Below are positions 22,606 through 34,698 of a DNA stretch of 64,000 bases, in pieces; within the stretch, counting starts at the first letter, position 1; each line of letters begins with the position of its first letter. The notes beneath the pieces are model-generated. The model made no database searches. It was given only the letters and a program-made list of their open reading frames with translations, and had not been told where the DNA came from. This DNA is from Choristoneura fumiferana (Eukaryota > Arthropoda > Insecta > Lepidoptera > Tortricidae). Location of the stretch: NCBI RefSeq assembly GCF_025370935.1, contig NC_133499.1, positions 1 through 64,000 of the forward strand, in the 5' to 3' direction. The position numbers were made by a program, and so were the translations under genes.

Positions 22606-22959
22606 GAGCTCACACCTGTTTTTTTTTTAACATTTACAAACTGTCCAGTTAAAAGCCGTCCGGCGGCCGGAAGTGATCCCCCGACGGAAACGCTGCCGTT
22701 AGCGCAATTACGGCAGCCACCCGGAACGGTGCAGCCAAATGACGGTGCTAGCCTAAACACGGCATTTACGGTTGCTTAGATGTCATTCGTCATAAGGCTG
22801 AGTTTTCACTAGAGATGTGAAATAGAGAAATGGTCTCGCCGGAGGACAGCGCTGTATACGCGAGGGTTTGTGCTGGGGCGGGACCATTTCGGGCACAAAC
22901 AAATATTTATGATTGGTTATTTGGAGTATTTTTGTATTTTTTATTTCAACTCCAAATCT

Positions 22960-23065
22960 GTTACTTTTACGGTCATCCCGTAAAACCATATCGATTTTTC
23001 TTTTTCGATATGGTTTTACGAGATGACCGCAAAAGTAACAAATTTGGAGTTGAAATAAATAATAC
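22960..23065. repeat. Hairpin around 23001
   Basis: TTTCAACTCCAAATCTGTTA, CTTTTACGGTCATC and CGTAAAACCATATCGA pair with the downstream TCGATATGGTTTTACG, GATGACCGCAAAAG and TTTGGAGTTGAAATAAA. Arms are about 50 bp with a TTTTTCTTTT loop. Probably a small MITE. Confidence 0.7.
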
Positions 23066-23069
23066 AATT

Positions 23070-23560
23070 AAAAAAACCGGCCAAGAGCGTGTTGGACACG
23101 CCCAAGATAGGGTTCCGTAGGCATTACGAAAAAAAAATCAAGTAATATTATGTGCGTTATAACACAATTAAAACACTTACTACAGTCTTAAAATCTATTA
23201 CCAGAAAAAGAGCGTATCTTCACGGCACTTACGTTCATTTGTTGAGAAGCGCAGTTTTCCGGCAATAACTCAAAAACTGTACATTCGATCATGTTGAAAC
23301 CAATTTTCGTTGAAAGTATTAAGCGTTACCTTTCCATATTTTATGCATATTTTTTGGACAAACGGTTTACCAAAAAAAAAGGGGGACACACAATTTTTGC
23401 TACTTTGGGAGCGATTATTTCAGGAAATCTTCACTTAATCAAAAAAGTTTTTGAGAAACGTTACTATCTTTTCAAAAGAGCTGTCGAACTATGTGCCACA
23501 CGTTGATGCGAGTTAATTATTTTTTTTTTTCAATTTCCGTTACGTGTATGGAGTGCCCCC
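23070..23560 (+). repeat. Repeat family E variant
   Basis: Begins CCGGCCAAGAGCGTGTTGGACACGC and GGGTTCCGTAGGCATTACG, then diverges into the GTTGAAACCAATTTTCGTTG segment shared with 7780. The terminal half differs from the standard E copies. Confidence 0.6.
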
Positions 23561-23925
23561 CCCCTATTAATATTGTTACTTGTAATTTAACTACAAAACT
23601 AAATAGCGGCTTTGACAAGACATCTGTACTCCAAATTGATTCAGATGAATTCGGTATACAAGCATAAGTACATGAATCGAAGAACTGCCTATGATAGTTG
23701 TACAATAAACAATAACACAACAAAATACAAAATAAGAGTTAAAAATAATAATAATAGCAACAATAATACTACTAAAAAGATACAAAGGTACCTTAAATAC
23801 ATATAAGCTCGTTAGGATACTAACAAGAGGAGTTTTCGTGTCCTGATAACTAAGACCTAGCAACCATTTCTTAAGTTTAATTTTTACCTCATAGTTGTTT
23901 AGATCATATATATGAATTATTGGCA

Positions 23926-24090
23926 AGCGTGGCGTAGGACGCCCTCAGACTAGGTGGAGCGATGATCTTCGCAGGTTAGCTGGCAAGAACTGGATGAGAC
24001 TGGCCGAGGATCGTGCTCAGTGGCGTGCAACTGGAGAGGCCTATGTCCAGCAGTGGCTAAGATAGCCGATGATGATGATGATGATGATGA
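23926..24090 (+). mobile_element. RTE-like LINE 3' end
   Basis: Encodes the terminal ORF2 pattern GVGRPQTRWSDDLRRLAG, NWMRLAEDRAQW and GEAYVQQWL, then a stop and a GATGATGATGATGATGATGA tail. About 48 codons are intact up to the stop. Confidence 0.85.
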
Positions 24091-24411
24091 TATGAATTAA
24101 ATTATTAATGAATCTACGCGGAGTCGCAGGTCAAGGCTAGTTTTGTAAATAATTATTGACGTAACAAATCAGAATGCCGCAGACTGCTCCAAAAACCTCG
24201 CAACTTTCATCTTCATTAATATCTCATAACAAGACAGTACCTATTCGCAAACCGCACATAACTCGATGCAATTATGGCTTAGACAAGATAATTATAGAGC
24301 GTGGGAACTCTACGGTTGCTTCGTGACCTGCGGCCGTATTGTCTATGACGGCGTCTGCCACCGCACTCACCGTCTCTTTCTATCCTTATTCTACACCGTG
24401 TGGCAGAAATA

Positions 24412-25060
24412 AAAACCGGCCAAGAGCGTGTCGGACACGCCCGAAATAGGGTTCCGTAGCCATTATGAAAAAATTAAGTAATATTTTTCTAAGGATTTCG
24501 TATTTTGTACGGAATATTCCAAATTTAGGTATATTTTATACCTCAGGCTGCTATGTACTCTTAAACTACAAATAACTCTCAAGAAAACTTAACCGTTATA
24601 GTTTTTCTTGTAAGTTTGATATACTTACTACCATCCTGATTTTTTTTCAAAATTTTCCACCCACCGGTTCAGATTTCAGAAGGGGGGAGGGGGGACCCTC
24701 GATTTTAATGAAAATTTGCACTTTAAAGTTGAATATTTCGCAAAAAATCCAATGAATCGAAAAATCGTCGTGGCAACTCCGTAATGGTTTTAAAAGACCT
24801 ATCCAACGATACCCCACACTTTAGGGTTCGATGAGAGAAAAAAACACCCTCACTTTACGTCTATGGGAGTAACCTAAAAAAATTTTTTTTTTTTAGTTAT
24901 TGATTGTACTATTTTGTCGGCATAGTTTATATATATATCCGTGCAAAATTACAGCTAGCATTGATAGTCCCTGAGCAAAGAGCAAAGCCGCGGACGGACA
25001 GACAGACAGACATGGCGAAACTATAAGGGTTCCGTTTTTGCCATTTCGGCTTCCTAAAAA
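24412..25060 (+). repeat. Repeat family E, near full-length
   Basis: Full order: CCGGCCAAGAGCGTGTCGG, GGGTTCCGTAGCCATTATG, GGTATATTTTATACCTCAGG, TTTGCACTTTAAAGTTGAAT, TTTACGTCTATGGGAG, ATATATATCCGTGCAAAATT, GACGGACAGACAGACAGACA and GGTTCCGTTTTTGCCATTT. About 650 bp with no ORF of note. Confidence 0.8.
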
Positions 25061-25510
25061 CGAATTATTTTTAAGTCGCTGAATTAATGTTGTTCAGTTT
25101 GAGAAGTATGATCTATGTTTTAATTATTTGCTCATATTACGGGCCACACCCGGTATTTTAACCTGTAGAGTAGTTAATTATTGAAAATACCACTTTCATT
25201 TAATATCTGCAACTAATTAAGTTTCATTCGTTAACCGTTACGTTCATTGCACCGTGCCCTGTAATAAACTGCGACTTAATATCGGCGTTGAATGAGCGTT
25301 AGATATTTGCGTTCATATAATCGTATTTTAGTACTTTTGTACTATTACTTATTCTGTGATTTTAGATTAATTAGAGTTAGAGTTAATTTTTATAGTTTTT
25401 GGGCTCTCCCATAAGCGCGAAGTGCGGACATAAGTGTATTAAATAAATAAATAAATAATAATCACCAACTTAGAAAAGATGGGCTTTAAGCGTGAAAAGG
25501 TAACAGACAG
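25061..25510. other. Unassigned AT-rich sequence
   Basis: No supported features. An AATA microsatellite run is at 25438-25460. Confidence 0.35.
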
Positions 25511-26151
25511 ACGGAGTTACATTCACATTTGTAATATTAGGGGAGCCCAAGAGGGGATTTCGGGTTTACTAAAGCGCGCAGATAACAATACAGGGGGATA
25601 CCTGTACCCGGTTTAAGTCTTTCACCAACTATGAGCCCCATATACATGGCGCCCGTCAAGATAAAGGATCAGATTTAGTAAAAAAAAATTCATCATCTGA
25701 AATTCCCGAGCGCGTCAGAGTTAAGGTAGGATGAGTTAGTTACATACTAAAACGTGTGTATTCTACTAATCTGACAATTTGAGAGTGACGTAAAGAAGGG
25801 GTAGGGCTAGAAAGTTGTAAAAAAAAAACGTCATCTCGACATTCTCGAGCGTGGTTAATTTTTTTTTTATTTTGAAGGGAATAATTCAAGAATTACGAAA
25901 AATATATAATCTGACGGTTTCCACAAGCCGAAATAACAAACATTCATCGATAAAGTTTATTGCGTGCAGCTACGTGATGCCTATATTCCCCTCTCCGCGT
26001 TTCTATTCCTCTCTCACTCTTACTCTATCTATTACTCTCTCACTCCGTCCCCACTCTGGTTTCTGTTGCCGTGACGCCATCACAGCTGATCACACAGACT
26101 CGTTCGTGGCATGATATTGTTTACAACGTATTTCCAACGTTTTTGCCCGGA

Positions 26152-26255
26152 GTGGGCAAGCGTCCGGGTCCCGGCACACCCTTGTTTGGCAGGCGACCGG
26201 CTCCCGGCACGCTGTCAAAAACTTGAGTGGCAAGCGACCGGCTCCCGGTCGATGG
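26152..26255 (+). repeat. Three short GC-rich repeats
   Basis: Variants of GGCAAGCGACCGGCTCCCGG occur three times within 100 bp (26156, 26192, 26231). They lie inside the central segment of the foldback-like element. Confidence 0.65.
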
Positions 26256-26343
26256 GCGTGTCGTATTTCACTAACAAATATAAACTGGTAGACCTATATC
26301 TCGCTTGCTTATTCTTGCAGAATGCGTTCATAAATAGACAAGG

Positions 26344-26586
26344 ATGGCATTTATTAACGGCCGCGACAACACTACGGAAGATTTCGTTCTTATTGTTTAC
26401 TCAAGTTTCACTGTGTGGCCTGAATCTCCTACGCAACAATTCAACTGTATTGAAAACTCTAGAATTGAGTCAGAAAATTGCAAATGAATGCAAGCTCCCT
26501 ATATCCAGATCACCTATGATCTGGATACGCAATCTGAGGACGGAATAGAGTCAGAGGAAGAAGATGATTCTACCGATAAAAGATGA
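26344..26586 (+). pseudogene. Decayed small ORF inside the foldback-like element
   Basis: The frame opens at an ATG after TAG, is interrupted by one TGA (26485-26487), and ends in a strongly acidic stretch, SEDGIESEEEDDSTDK. Eighty codons are readable. The acidic end resembles what is seen in some transposase or Gag proteins, but no domain is recognisable. The overlapping 145-codon ORF at 26111-26548 in another frame is the alternative reading and has no recognisable signature either. Both readings lack splice or promoter support. Confidence 0.35.
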
Positions 26587-27255
26587 TAATTGAGAAAAAT
26601 ACTCAAAAATATTTTTTTATAATTATTTCTTATAAATACAGTATTCTACTTAAAAAACATACACTTTTTTATTTGCATGCTATTTTCCTGAGCTTTCAAT
26701 AAATTAAGTTCAATGATTTAAAAAAAAAAGAAAAAAAATTTTTAATTGTCAGATTAGGCGAATCCCTCCAGATAATCGTCAGATTATGAAACAGCACGTC
26801 TAGGACATGAAGATGAACCATATATATCTTAATCTGACGCGCTTGAGGATTTCAAAATGGCGAATTTTTATGCACATTCTAATAATGGCTACGAATTTGG
26901 TACATCCAAATCGTCAGATTATTATATAAGAGCCTTTTTTTAGGATCTCTTAACATCCCCTTAGAAAATCTGACGCGCCCGATTAATTTTTTTTTTTTTT
27001 CATTTTCAACCCTTACGTACGACCACCCCCATCATGGAAACAATCAGATTAACATACGTACATTTTTAAAAATACGTAGACATGGATGATATCAATATCT
27101 GACGCGCTCGAGTATGTCCATGCACAGTTTTTTTTTACATTTTTTGAAATCTATAACAATTCCCCCACCGATGAAAAGGTATATATTATATGACATTTTT
27201 TTCTTCTTATGATCTAAGCTTCGCAACCCAATAGGTCTCTATGACGCTCGAGTAA

Positions 27256-28440
27256 ATCCCGATTTAGCATCGTGGCTTCCCTACTAATTATATTTGAAAG
27301 NTGGGCTAACTTAAGCTTTAGGCATAAATATTTTTGAGAGTTGGTAACTCTGCGCTCGGCCCGCGTTGTTGTTCTGTGTGAAGGCGTCCATATACCGCCA
27401 TGCAAATACGCCCGTCGCGGCGCCCGCGCACGACCCGCGCCCGCTCTCTGTGTGAGTTGCCCTTTAGAGTTATGAGTGTTTTATTTTAACGTCAATGAAA
27501 ACCACGATGTAATTTTTTTGAATTCCCACGTGAATTTAACAAAATCCCGGAATTTCAATTCAACTGATGTATCTAATGATTTACGCGTGCGGAGCCGCGG
27601 GTAATCGCTAGTTATAGGTATATATTATGACACACGCTAAAATCAGTAGACTGGAAAAAATATTAAAGAAAATCATATTTCGTTTTTTTTCTTGTAACTA
27701 TAGTTAGGGGGCTGACTTTGTAGGTAAATTACTAATATGGTGCCACATCATCCATAATAATTACAAGCCGAAACTCGCTGGGGGCAGAATCACTTATGGT
27801 CTGTCCCATAATTCGAGATACTAAAATGACGTTTCATGTGTTACCTGTTTTTTGCGTTTCATAAATAGTGATGTGCCGCAACCGGTTATCACCGAAAGAT
27901 TTTGTAGGTACCTATGTATGTATGTCGTAAAATATTAAGATATGAACGGATCCGTGATGTACTATAATGTAGGGCACTTATGACATTCTAGAAAATGTAA
28001 AATAGGTCTAAAAATGCGACCGTTTTCGAGGTATTTCAACTTTTATAGATGTTGATGTTTAAGTTTCAATTTCATTCTTTGGTTTCTGTGTATACATATT
28101 TGTACGTATTTACAATTATACACTTCTCGGCTTTGCTAAGAGGTTGACGTTTCCGTTTTTTCTGAGGCGAAAGTATTTCTTCGCTGTGTCGTCTATGCGA
28201 CGAAGTACTTGGCTGCTTAGAGTCCATGTTTAATCAAACAAAACTCAACAAAAACACGACCAAACAAAATTAATAAATAAAAAGTCTTATCTCAACAAAT
28301 TTAACAAATAACGTCAACAGCAACAATAACACGAGAAAACGGACTGATCACATCCGATGACAATACGAGTAAAGTAACGAAAATCGGTTGAATACCACTT
28401 GAATACGAAAAACATGAACAATGACGTTGTGTGATATCTG
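27256..28440. other. Unassigned sequence, including one ambiguous base
   Basis: A single N sits at 27301. A GC-rich patch at 27400-27460 (CGTCGCGGCGCCCGCGCACG) stands out from AT-rich surroundings. No gene supported. Confidence 0.35.
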
Positions 28441-28549
28441 AGGGCCTACTCCGGAATTCGAAAATCAAAGTCCTCCCGCATTAAATAGTAGCGTCAGAAG
28501 GACGGAATGACACGAGCCTCGACTTTTGAACTTCGTAGTAGCCCTGCTG
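28441..28549. mobile_element. MITE family P, copy 3
   Basis: GGCCTACTCCGGAATTCGAA at the left, CGTAGTAGCCCTGCTGG at the right, with AAATAGTAGCGTCAGAAGGA in the centre. Immediately followed by copy 4. Confidence 0.65.
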
Positions 28550-28553
28550 GCCC

Positions 28554-28681
28554 TAACTACGAAATGCAAAACCCGAACTTCGTATGTTGCCGTCCCACTG
28601 ACGCTTATCTCATTCAATACGCGAGTGAAAGGGACGGTGCCATACGAACTTCATTTTTCTAGTTTTGTAGTAGCCCCTCTG
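28554..28681. mobile_element. MITE family P, copy 4
   Basis: AACTACGAAATGCAAAACCC to TTTTGTAGTAGCCCCTCT, with GTCCCACTGACGC in the arm. It starts four bases after copy 3 ends. Confidence 0.7.
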
Positions 28682-28972
28682 TATTATTTTTTACGTTGGC
28701 ACTAAGTGATAAACACTGTATTTTTACCTGTGCTTAGATTTTATCACTTTATCGTAAAAGTGCGTTTATATTTACAAAATGGAAAGTAGAATATTGTATG
28801 CTATAATGTTATTTTTGCTATCGTAAGTTACGAAACCGAAATCATGGAGCAGCACTGTTCCTTTTATGCTGGCCACATTATTTTTACTTTTGACATTTCA
28901 TACTGTCATTTTAGTATCTTCATTTCAGGAATAGACCATATAAGCTTTCGTCTTCGTGGAATCCTGTTCAGT

Positions 28973-29085
28973 ATAAATAAGTGTCGGCGTGATAGGGTGA
29001 CAAATAAAAATGACCAAGGTCGTAGCGTGATAAGTCCTGTTTGTGGTATTTTGGCTGTCAGTGAAAGTTACGAAAGTTTAAAATC
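28973..29085 (+). repeat. Relative of family T
   Basis: GTGATAAGTCCTGTTTGTGG, TATTTTGGCT and ACGAAAGTTTAAAA match 12881-12940 at roughly 80 percent by eye. Only one arm is present. Confidence 0.55.
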
Positions 29086-29169
29086 GCTAATTTGTTGCTC
29101 CAGCACATTTTTTTTAATTTCAAACTTATTTCATTCGAAAGCGATGGTTTATTTCGACAGGTTTTGCTT

Positions 29170-29270
29170 AGATCAAGGTGGCGTAGTGATACACGCGCAG
29201 ACTACGGTGCACGAGGCCCCGAGTTCGAATCCTAAGAATAGTAATGACATTATTTGTTTTAGTTTATTTA
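29170..29270 (+). repeat. SINE family D, diverged
   Basis: GGTGGCGTAGTGATACACGC head and GAGTTCGAATCCTAAG B-box region, laid out as at 17050-17180. It may also be a decayed tRNA copy. Confidence 0.5.
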
Positions 29271-29429
29271 TTTTTCTTTTTCATTGTGTTAAATATTTTT
29301 AATTTTTTTTCTATCCCAAAACTAAAGGAAAAACAATCGGATAAAACGGGAAAAATCAACGATCTATTTACATACAAATTTGTAGGGAACCCTCGGTGCG
29401 CGAAACCAACTCGCACTTGACCGGTTTTA

Positions 29430-31357
29430 TTGTTCGTTTAGTAAATTGAACAGTCCTTAGTTCATATTCCATGGGCGATTGCAACTGCGTTAGTTGTTGC
29501 TGTAGTTTTGTAAGTTGTCTGCGAATTGATGCGAGGAAGCGATTAAAGGCGCGTTAGATCTCATTCCCTCGTCACTATTTATTAATAATAAATTATTTAT
29601 GTATATTTAATTAAAATTCCAACTGTAACGTAACAAGTTTAAATATTCCATCAGTTACAATTACAAGGAAAATAAAGCAACAGGACATAGACACATGTAC
29701 TGTACAACAAAATTTACGGACTATTATTATTATGGTTACTTACCTACAAAAAAAAACAACATAAATAGTGGTTCAATAATACCAACAAATAATATCATAA
29801 ATATTTCAAACCTATGTTAATTATTTATTATAATCTGGTTTTACGGACATAACAATAAATGCAACAATAATAATATAAGTAACCAAGAATAAGAAAAAAA
29901 AATTTTTTATATTAAAGTTGTGTTATCGTTAGTGCTAGCCACGGGCATAAAATAAACGAAGGTAATATAGCACATAGTTGCACTATTTTATTACATTTTG
30001 TGACACTGGTGTGGATCTTGATATAGCAGAAAGAAGCAACCCCCTGGTCCTCGTAAGTAGATAACCAAAGTTGATAACCGATTATTTATTTAAGCAATAG
30101 GTGTTGCCCACGACTAAATTTCCAAAAAAAATAATCGCTTATTGCTATTCTAGGGAACGGTTCCTACAATTTTACGGGATGAACGTAATTAAGTATAAGT
30201 ATCATAAGTAGGTACCTACCTGGGCGATCGAGTTTTTTCTAAAAAATTGCGATTTCCCAGAGATCACTCTACCATCTACGAACCTAGATCGATTACTCGT
30301 ATTACCCAGGAAAGTCCCTACAGCTAATTTCATCGAAATCGTTGATCCCTCTACCTATTTGTTCATTTGTGTTAGGTAGATAATTTTAGAGTGTTTTTAA
30401 TAGATGTTAATAGTTTTGAATGTGTAAGCATTTCTTTATTTTAGAAGAACTAATATTGACAAAATCAGTTTCCTATGAGGACAAAAAATGTGATAAGTAG
30501 GTAGACGATTATCATATCTGGTTATTTGAAATACGAGGATCTACAGGAAGCAACAATAAGGAATTAAATTCGGGTAAACAAACGTAACAGTAGCACTAAA
30601 ATACAAAGATGAGCACATGTTATCTATGGATTGCAAATTCTGGATAAATAAATATGTAAGTGCTGGGAATGAGCTTGTCAATTTTGAGTACCTAAGCAGG
30701 TTCCCGGGTATTGAGCAGGCTTATTATATCTAAGTATGAAAAATACCTACACACTTAAAGATTTTTAAATGTGCTACTATTAAGTATGTTAAGCTATACG
30801 CAAACTCCTTGAAGTTGCGAGCACAGTTTTGGATAGCCTAACCTAATCTACATATCTACTCGTAGACGAAAAAAAATATTATTTCCAATTCGGTACGTTC
30901 AGATTTTACAAGTTTTAACATAAAAATGGAATGCATGGTTAATTGCACAGCAACGTCATATCTTAACTAAAAATAAATAATCATAATTACGCTTAAAATT
31001 AATTATATGTAAAACAAAATAATAATCGCTAATACTACTTAATCGCCAAATTTTGGTAGTTAAATATCTTTGGTTACAGTCAATCACTTAAAAATTAATT
31101 CATCAAGATTTTGATAGTGTGTTAAGATTCTTATGTTTCTATACTTTCTCTATATGTATTAACGGGCTTAGATTACTCAACTCGATATCCTATTTTGGTA
31201 CCTAATGTAAATAAACACTATATAATACAACAAAGGGTCCGATGATATGCAAAGTCTTTACAAAAATGGTATCGTTAACACACTCGTAGTAAATCATCTG
31301 ATTGATTTACTTACATTTTCTAGACGTAAGTATAGAACTAACTTTTTGAGCAACGTA
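29430..31357. other. Unique-looking AT-rich region, 3' flank of the mannosidase
   Basis: Nearly 2 kb without recognised repeats, which is unusual in this window. No ORF with coding character was seen. The part nearest 31673 is presumably the 3' untranslated region and flank of the minus-strand mannosidase gene. Confidence 0.4.
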
Positions 31358-31363
31358 TTTATT
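31358..31363 (-). promoter_or_regulatory. Candidate polyadenylation signal
   Basis: Reads AATAAA on the minus strand, 311 bases past the mannosidase stop codon. It is the nearest canonical hexamer found downstream. No transcript support is available from sequence alone. Confidence 0.35.
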
Positions 31364-31673
31364 TTACCCACCTCTGCCTAAAATATTCATATAATAATAT
31401 AGTAATAATGTCTTTCATATTTTGTCCATGATAATTTCATGAATAAAGAAATTAATAGAAAAACTGGCTGACTATGCCAGTCAGCGTGCCAGTGTGATAT
31501 AATGATAAGTAGTCTGCTTAATATCAGTCAAATTAAAAAAAAAACATGGGTAAAAAAATAACAGTAAATATTAGTAATATTCTATACCTATTAGCTTGCA
31601 CTTCGCAAGCAGAGTAGAGAGGACAGTTTCACATAAATACAGATATACAATATATTCACTAACCTAACAGTCT

Positions 31674-34400
31674 TCAGAATCGGATCTTGTAATTTTTTAT
31701 TTCCATTGGTTCCACTTCAATATCTTTCAGGCCCAAAAGGGACTTATAAATTTTTAGTCCAGTTAAACTTACCGCAGTAATATTATTTATGCGAAGACCG
31801 TTGAACGATGTCTTGGATGTGAAACTAGTAGATTTTTCGGTCTCCATCGATCCTACCGAGCAGCTGTATCCAGGCCTGTGCAATACCATGTAGCAGGAGG
31901 AACTAGGGAACTGTTCTAAGATGTTATCAGTGATTGTTCGCAAGGTCACCAGGTGAATACCAGTCGGAAAATTCTTAAGAAATGTTTGGTGAGTCTTTAT
32001 CTCTATTTCTCCCACTTCACTAGTGTCTAACAAGTAAATATTAACAGGGTAGTTAAGCGTTCTACTCAAGTAGTCAGCAGTTTGTGACGGCAACTGATAC
32101 GTATTTGCGTTCTCGTCAGGATTAAACTGACGTTCGTGTAACTGACGAAATTCTTTATTTCTGGTTTTTCTTTTAGTTCGCTGTAAACCTGACATTGACT
32201 CCAGAAGGAGCCAATTCTGAAACACTGTTGGTTTATTGTCAACTAAACCTTCGCCCATTCCCCTAAAGTCATCGTAGAGAGTTCTCCTGTCGAGCATAAC
32301 TTCTAAGCGACCAGGTTCAAAGGCTGCTGCTCCCTGAGCATGATTGGTGACCAAAGTTAATCTAGTTTCGTCATCCTGCAGCCAGGCCATTGTTGTTATT
32401 GGATAGTAATTGGCTTCGATTCCCAATTTTTCCACTTTAACTCGTTTCTGGTATTGAAATCCATTCTGATCCGTATAGAACTCAGGCGAATCTCCATTTT
32501 GTATATCAGTCTCTATTCTCATAAATAGTTCTGTTTCCCTATTTTTAGGAGGACTCTCAAAATCTATTACGTTCTCTATAAACAACCCGTGCGAGAGCGC
32601 GTGGTCGTCAACGTTATAAATCCTGACAGTATGTACCAAGAAAGGTAGATACGTGGTAGTTATTTCGGTAAACACTGGGCCCGAAACTATGAAAATATTG
32701 TCACCCTGCACATTATTCCAATTAGTATACTGATGTAAGACATGTTTTTCGGGAGAGTCATAATCGGGCATAAAGAGATAAGCTCCGGAATGCCTTTGTG
32801 CGCTTTGATAGGCACCAAAGTGCACGTCTACAACGTTTTTCTTCATAACATCTTTTCTGTATATTTGTCTTAAAAATCCTGTATTTCTATTTATTAACAG
32901 TTTCATGACAGAGTTTTCTAATTGAATATCACCTGGCAACATAGGTTTAATAAGAAAGTGTGCCAGTCCGTGAGCATCGGTGTCGGAGTTGACGTTGGTG
33001 CAGGTGTTGCAGAAGACGACGCCGCGGTGCGAGGCGTCGGCGTGCGGCTCCAGCCGGAACGCGGCGGCCGACAGTGCGGGCAGCGACGCCACGAACTGCA
33101 GGTCAACCGCGCCCGCGCTGATGGTGCGCTGCCCGTTCCCGCTGACCTCTATTATCGGCGTTATCTGATACAACACGTACTCCTTCTGCCGCGTATCGTA
33201 AACTCTAACGTTTGTTGTGTTCAATCTGACCGAGATTACCTCAGTTCTGGCTTCAGCAAGTGGGTTAAATAAAATAATTTCTTTTCTATCGTTGAACAAA
33301 ATTTCTAGTTTTTTTGGGGGTTTCCCGTATGTTTCCCACTCGATCTCGCTTTGAAGAACGCTCTGCGAATGTATTGTCTCATCTGGGATCATGACTGCAG
33401 TCAAGGCTGCTTCTTGCAAGCGAATGCAATGGTACAGACTCATAAACAGCTTTGTGCCAAAATCGTACATAACGCCGGCTTTAGAAGTTCCAGTTATGGC
33501 ATCGTGGTGTTGAAATAGACCTAAGGTCCGCCTCGCGTTTATGAGCTGATCATAAAATCTTTCTAATCTCTTTTCAGACGAAACTAGTTTATGATTATTG
33601 GACTGCTTTATGTAGTTAGAAACCAGCGTAAACAGAATTTCTGATGTTCTCAGTTGATGCTCCAATTGTCTACCAAGAATTTTTATATATGGTCGTGAGG
33701 TAAAAAAGCCTGACCAGTAAGCGGGTTTACCTTCGTTGAAAATATCTGAATAAACAAAAAAAATCACCTTTTAATGTCGGTATTGCCTTATGCCGTTCCT
33801 TCACAGCCTTAAAATAGTCAAGAGGTGTACCAAACTGTACATCAGCGTTAAACAGTTCTTGGTGGCTATTGATATAGTTAAACATTTTCATGTAGTTGGT
33901 GTACTGCTCGTCGAACTCCAGGGCGAACTCGTAGCGGAAGTCGTCTCCCAGTGGAACCAGCACCACGTTGTGCGGTGTCAGTGACCCGATACGGCTATAT
34001 TCCTCTAAAAGTGTCTTAGATTTGCTATGAAGATTTTCTGCCGTGATTTTCTCTTGTTTGGCTGTGTATTCCGTATATTCAGCAGGAATTTTTCTGAAAT
34101 CAAAGCTCAAACAAACGGCCGGGTGTGGTCCACAAGAACCTTTAATTGAATATATATCGAAGGGTTGGTTGTGAACTATTAATGACGGTTTCTTTGTAGA
34201 CCATCCGGGCATCCAATAAAACTCTTCTATTTGTTTTTTAGCCAGCCATTGCTTCCAAGCGTAGTGTATCCTCTGGATAATTGTTCCTTTAACGCCGCTT
34301 TTTTCTAGGAAGTAAGGCACTGTGGGTCCGTGCCCGAATGGGTCTACAGACCAGCCAGTTTTTGGAACAATACCTAAATTGGTTTTTACCCACTGATGAC
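31674..34400 (-). CDS. Golgi alpha-mannosidase II-type enzyme (GH38), last exon, one frameshift
   Basis: Last and largest exon of a class II alpha-mannosidase that trims mannose from N-glycans in the Golgi lumen. It opens after the AG at 34401-34402, completes a Gly codon split with the previous exon, and ends at TGA 31674-31676. Counting residues from the first exon found, WSVDPFGHG carries the catalytic nucleophile Asp (181). PLGDDFRYE carries the acid/base Asp. FQHHDAITGT (about 457-466) supplies a zinc-binding His. YWSGFFTSRP is also a family signature. The remaining 600 residues fit the C-terminal beta domains. The frame breaks once at an 8-T run (33756-33763). The conserved GDFF is read in one frame and VYSD in the next, and seven Ts would keep the frame open. 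The five exons give 1,069 residues, about full length without anchor and stem. Resemblance to the insect IIb/III branch is a judgement from memory. A sequencing or assembly indel is the simplest explanation; a true null allele is possible. Confidence 0.92.
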
Positions 34401-34477
34401 CTGAAACGCAAAGAACCACTCGTTTTTGCATTTTTTAATAAGTTTTACTAATAAGCATGTAAAAATTTCAAAATTAC

Positions 34478-34589
34478 CTTCAATGAATTGATCAAGCAAA
34501 GCGTACATGTGCGTACAAGCCTCGTCAGCCATTACCCAGCCTCCCGTGGTTATTTCAACGCGACCCTCTTTGATGAGCTTTTTTAGAGC
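34478..34589 (-). CDS. Alpha-mannosidase II-type, exon 4 of those found
   Basis: 112-base exon with AG at 34590-34591 and GT at 34476-34477. Thirty-seven codons plus one base read ALKKLIKEGRVEITTGGWVM, then ADEACTHM and ending LLDQFIE. The TGGWVM.DEA motif is a GH38 signature close to the active site. The final G joins GT of the next exon to encode Gly, which fixes the junction in phase 1. Confidence 0.93.
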
Positions 34590-34698
34590 CTGTAAAAAGT
34601 ATAATCAAATGTTAAGGGACGAATAATCATTTACACAGTCTGTATGTATCCATGACAAATCAAAATGGTGTGGCTGTGCGTGTTACACAAAAAAATAC

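Larger units (their letters stand above)
25530..27255. mobile_element. Foldback-like element with inverted tandem-repeat arms
   Basis: The left arm repeats a CGAGCGCGTCAGA-type core preceded by poly-A (25705, 25843; about 139 bp apart). The right arm repeats its complement TCTGACGCGCTCGAG followed by poly-T (26831, 26967, 27096, with a weaker core at 27240; about 130-140 bp apart). Between them is an ORF-bearing segment. Arms built of tandem repeats in opposite orientation are the hallmark of foldback transposons. The exact ends were not fixed. Confidence 0.6.

Noticed and set aside
22335..22760. 141-codon minus-strand ORF
   Set aside because: It overlaps the plus-strand RTE ORF2 tail, whose conserved pattern explains the sequence. 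It has no features of its own.
32922..33272. 116-codon plus-strand ORF
   Set aside because: Antisense shadow of the mannosidase exon, in its one GC-rich stretch.
33746..33767. A GT...AG segment of 22 bases that could be an ultra-short intron joining the two mannosidase ORFs
   Set aside because: Removing it would delete the conserved GDFFVYS block. A one-base length change in the T run restores the block exactly, so a frameshift is the better reading.
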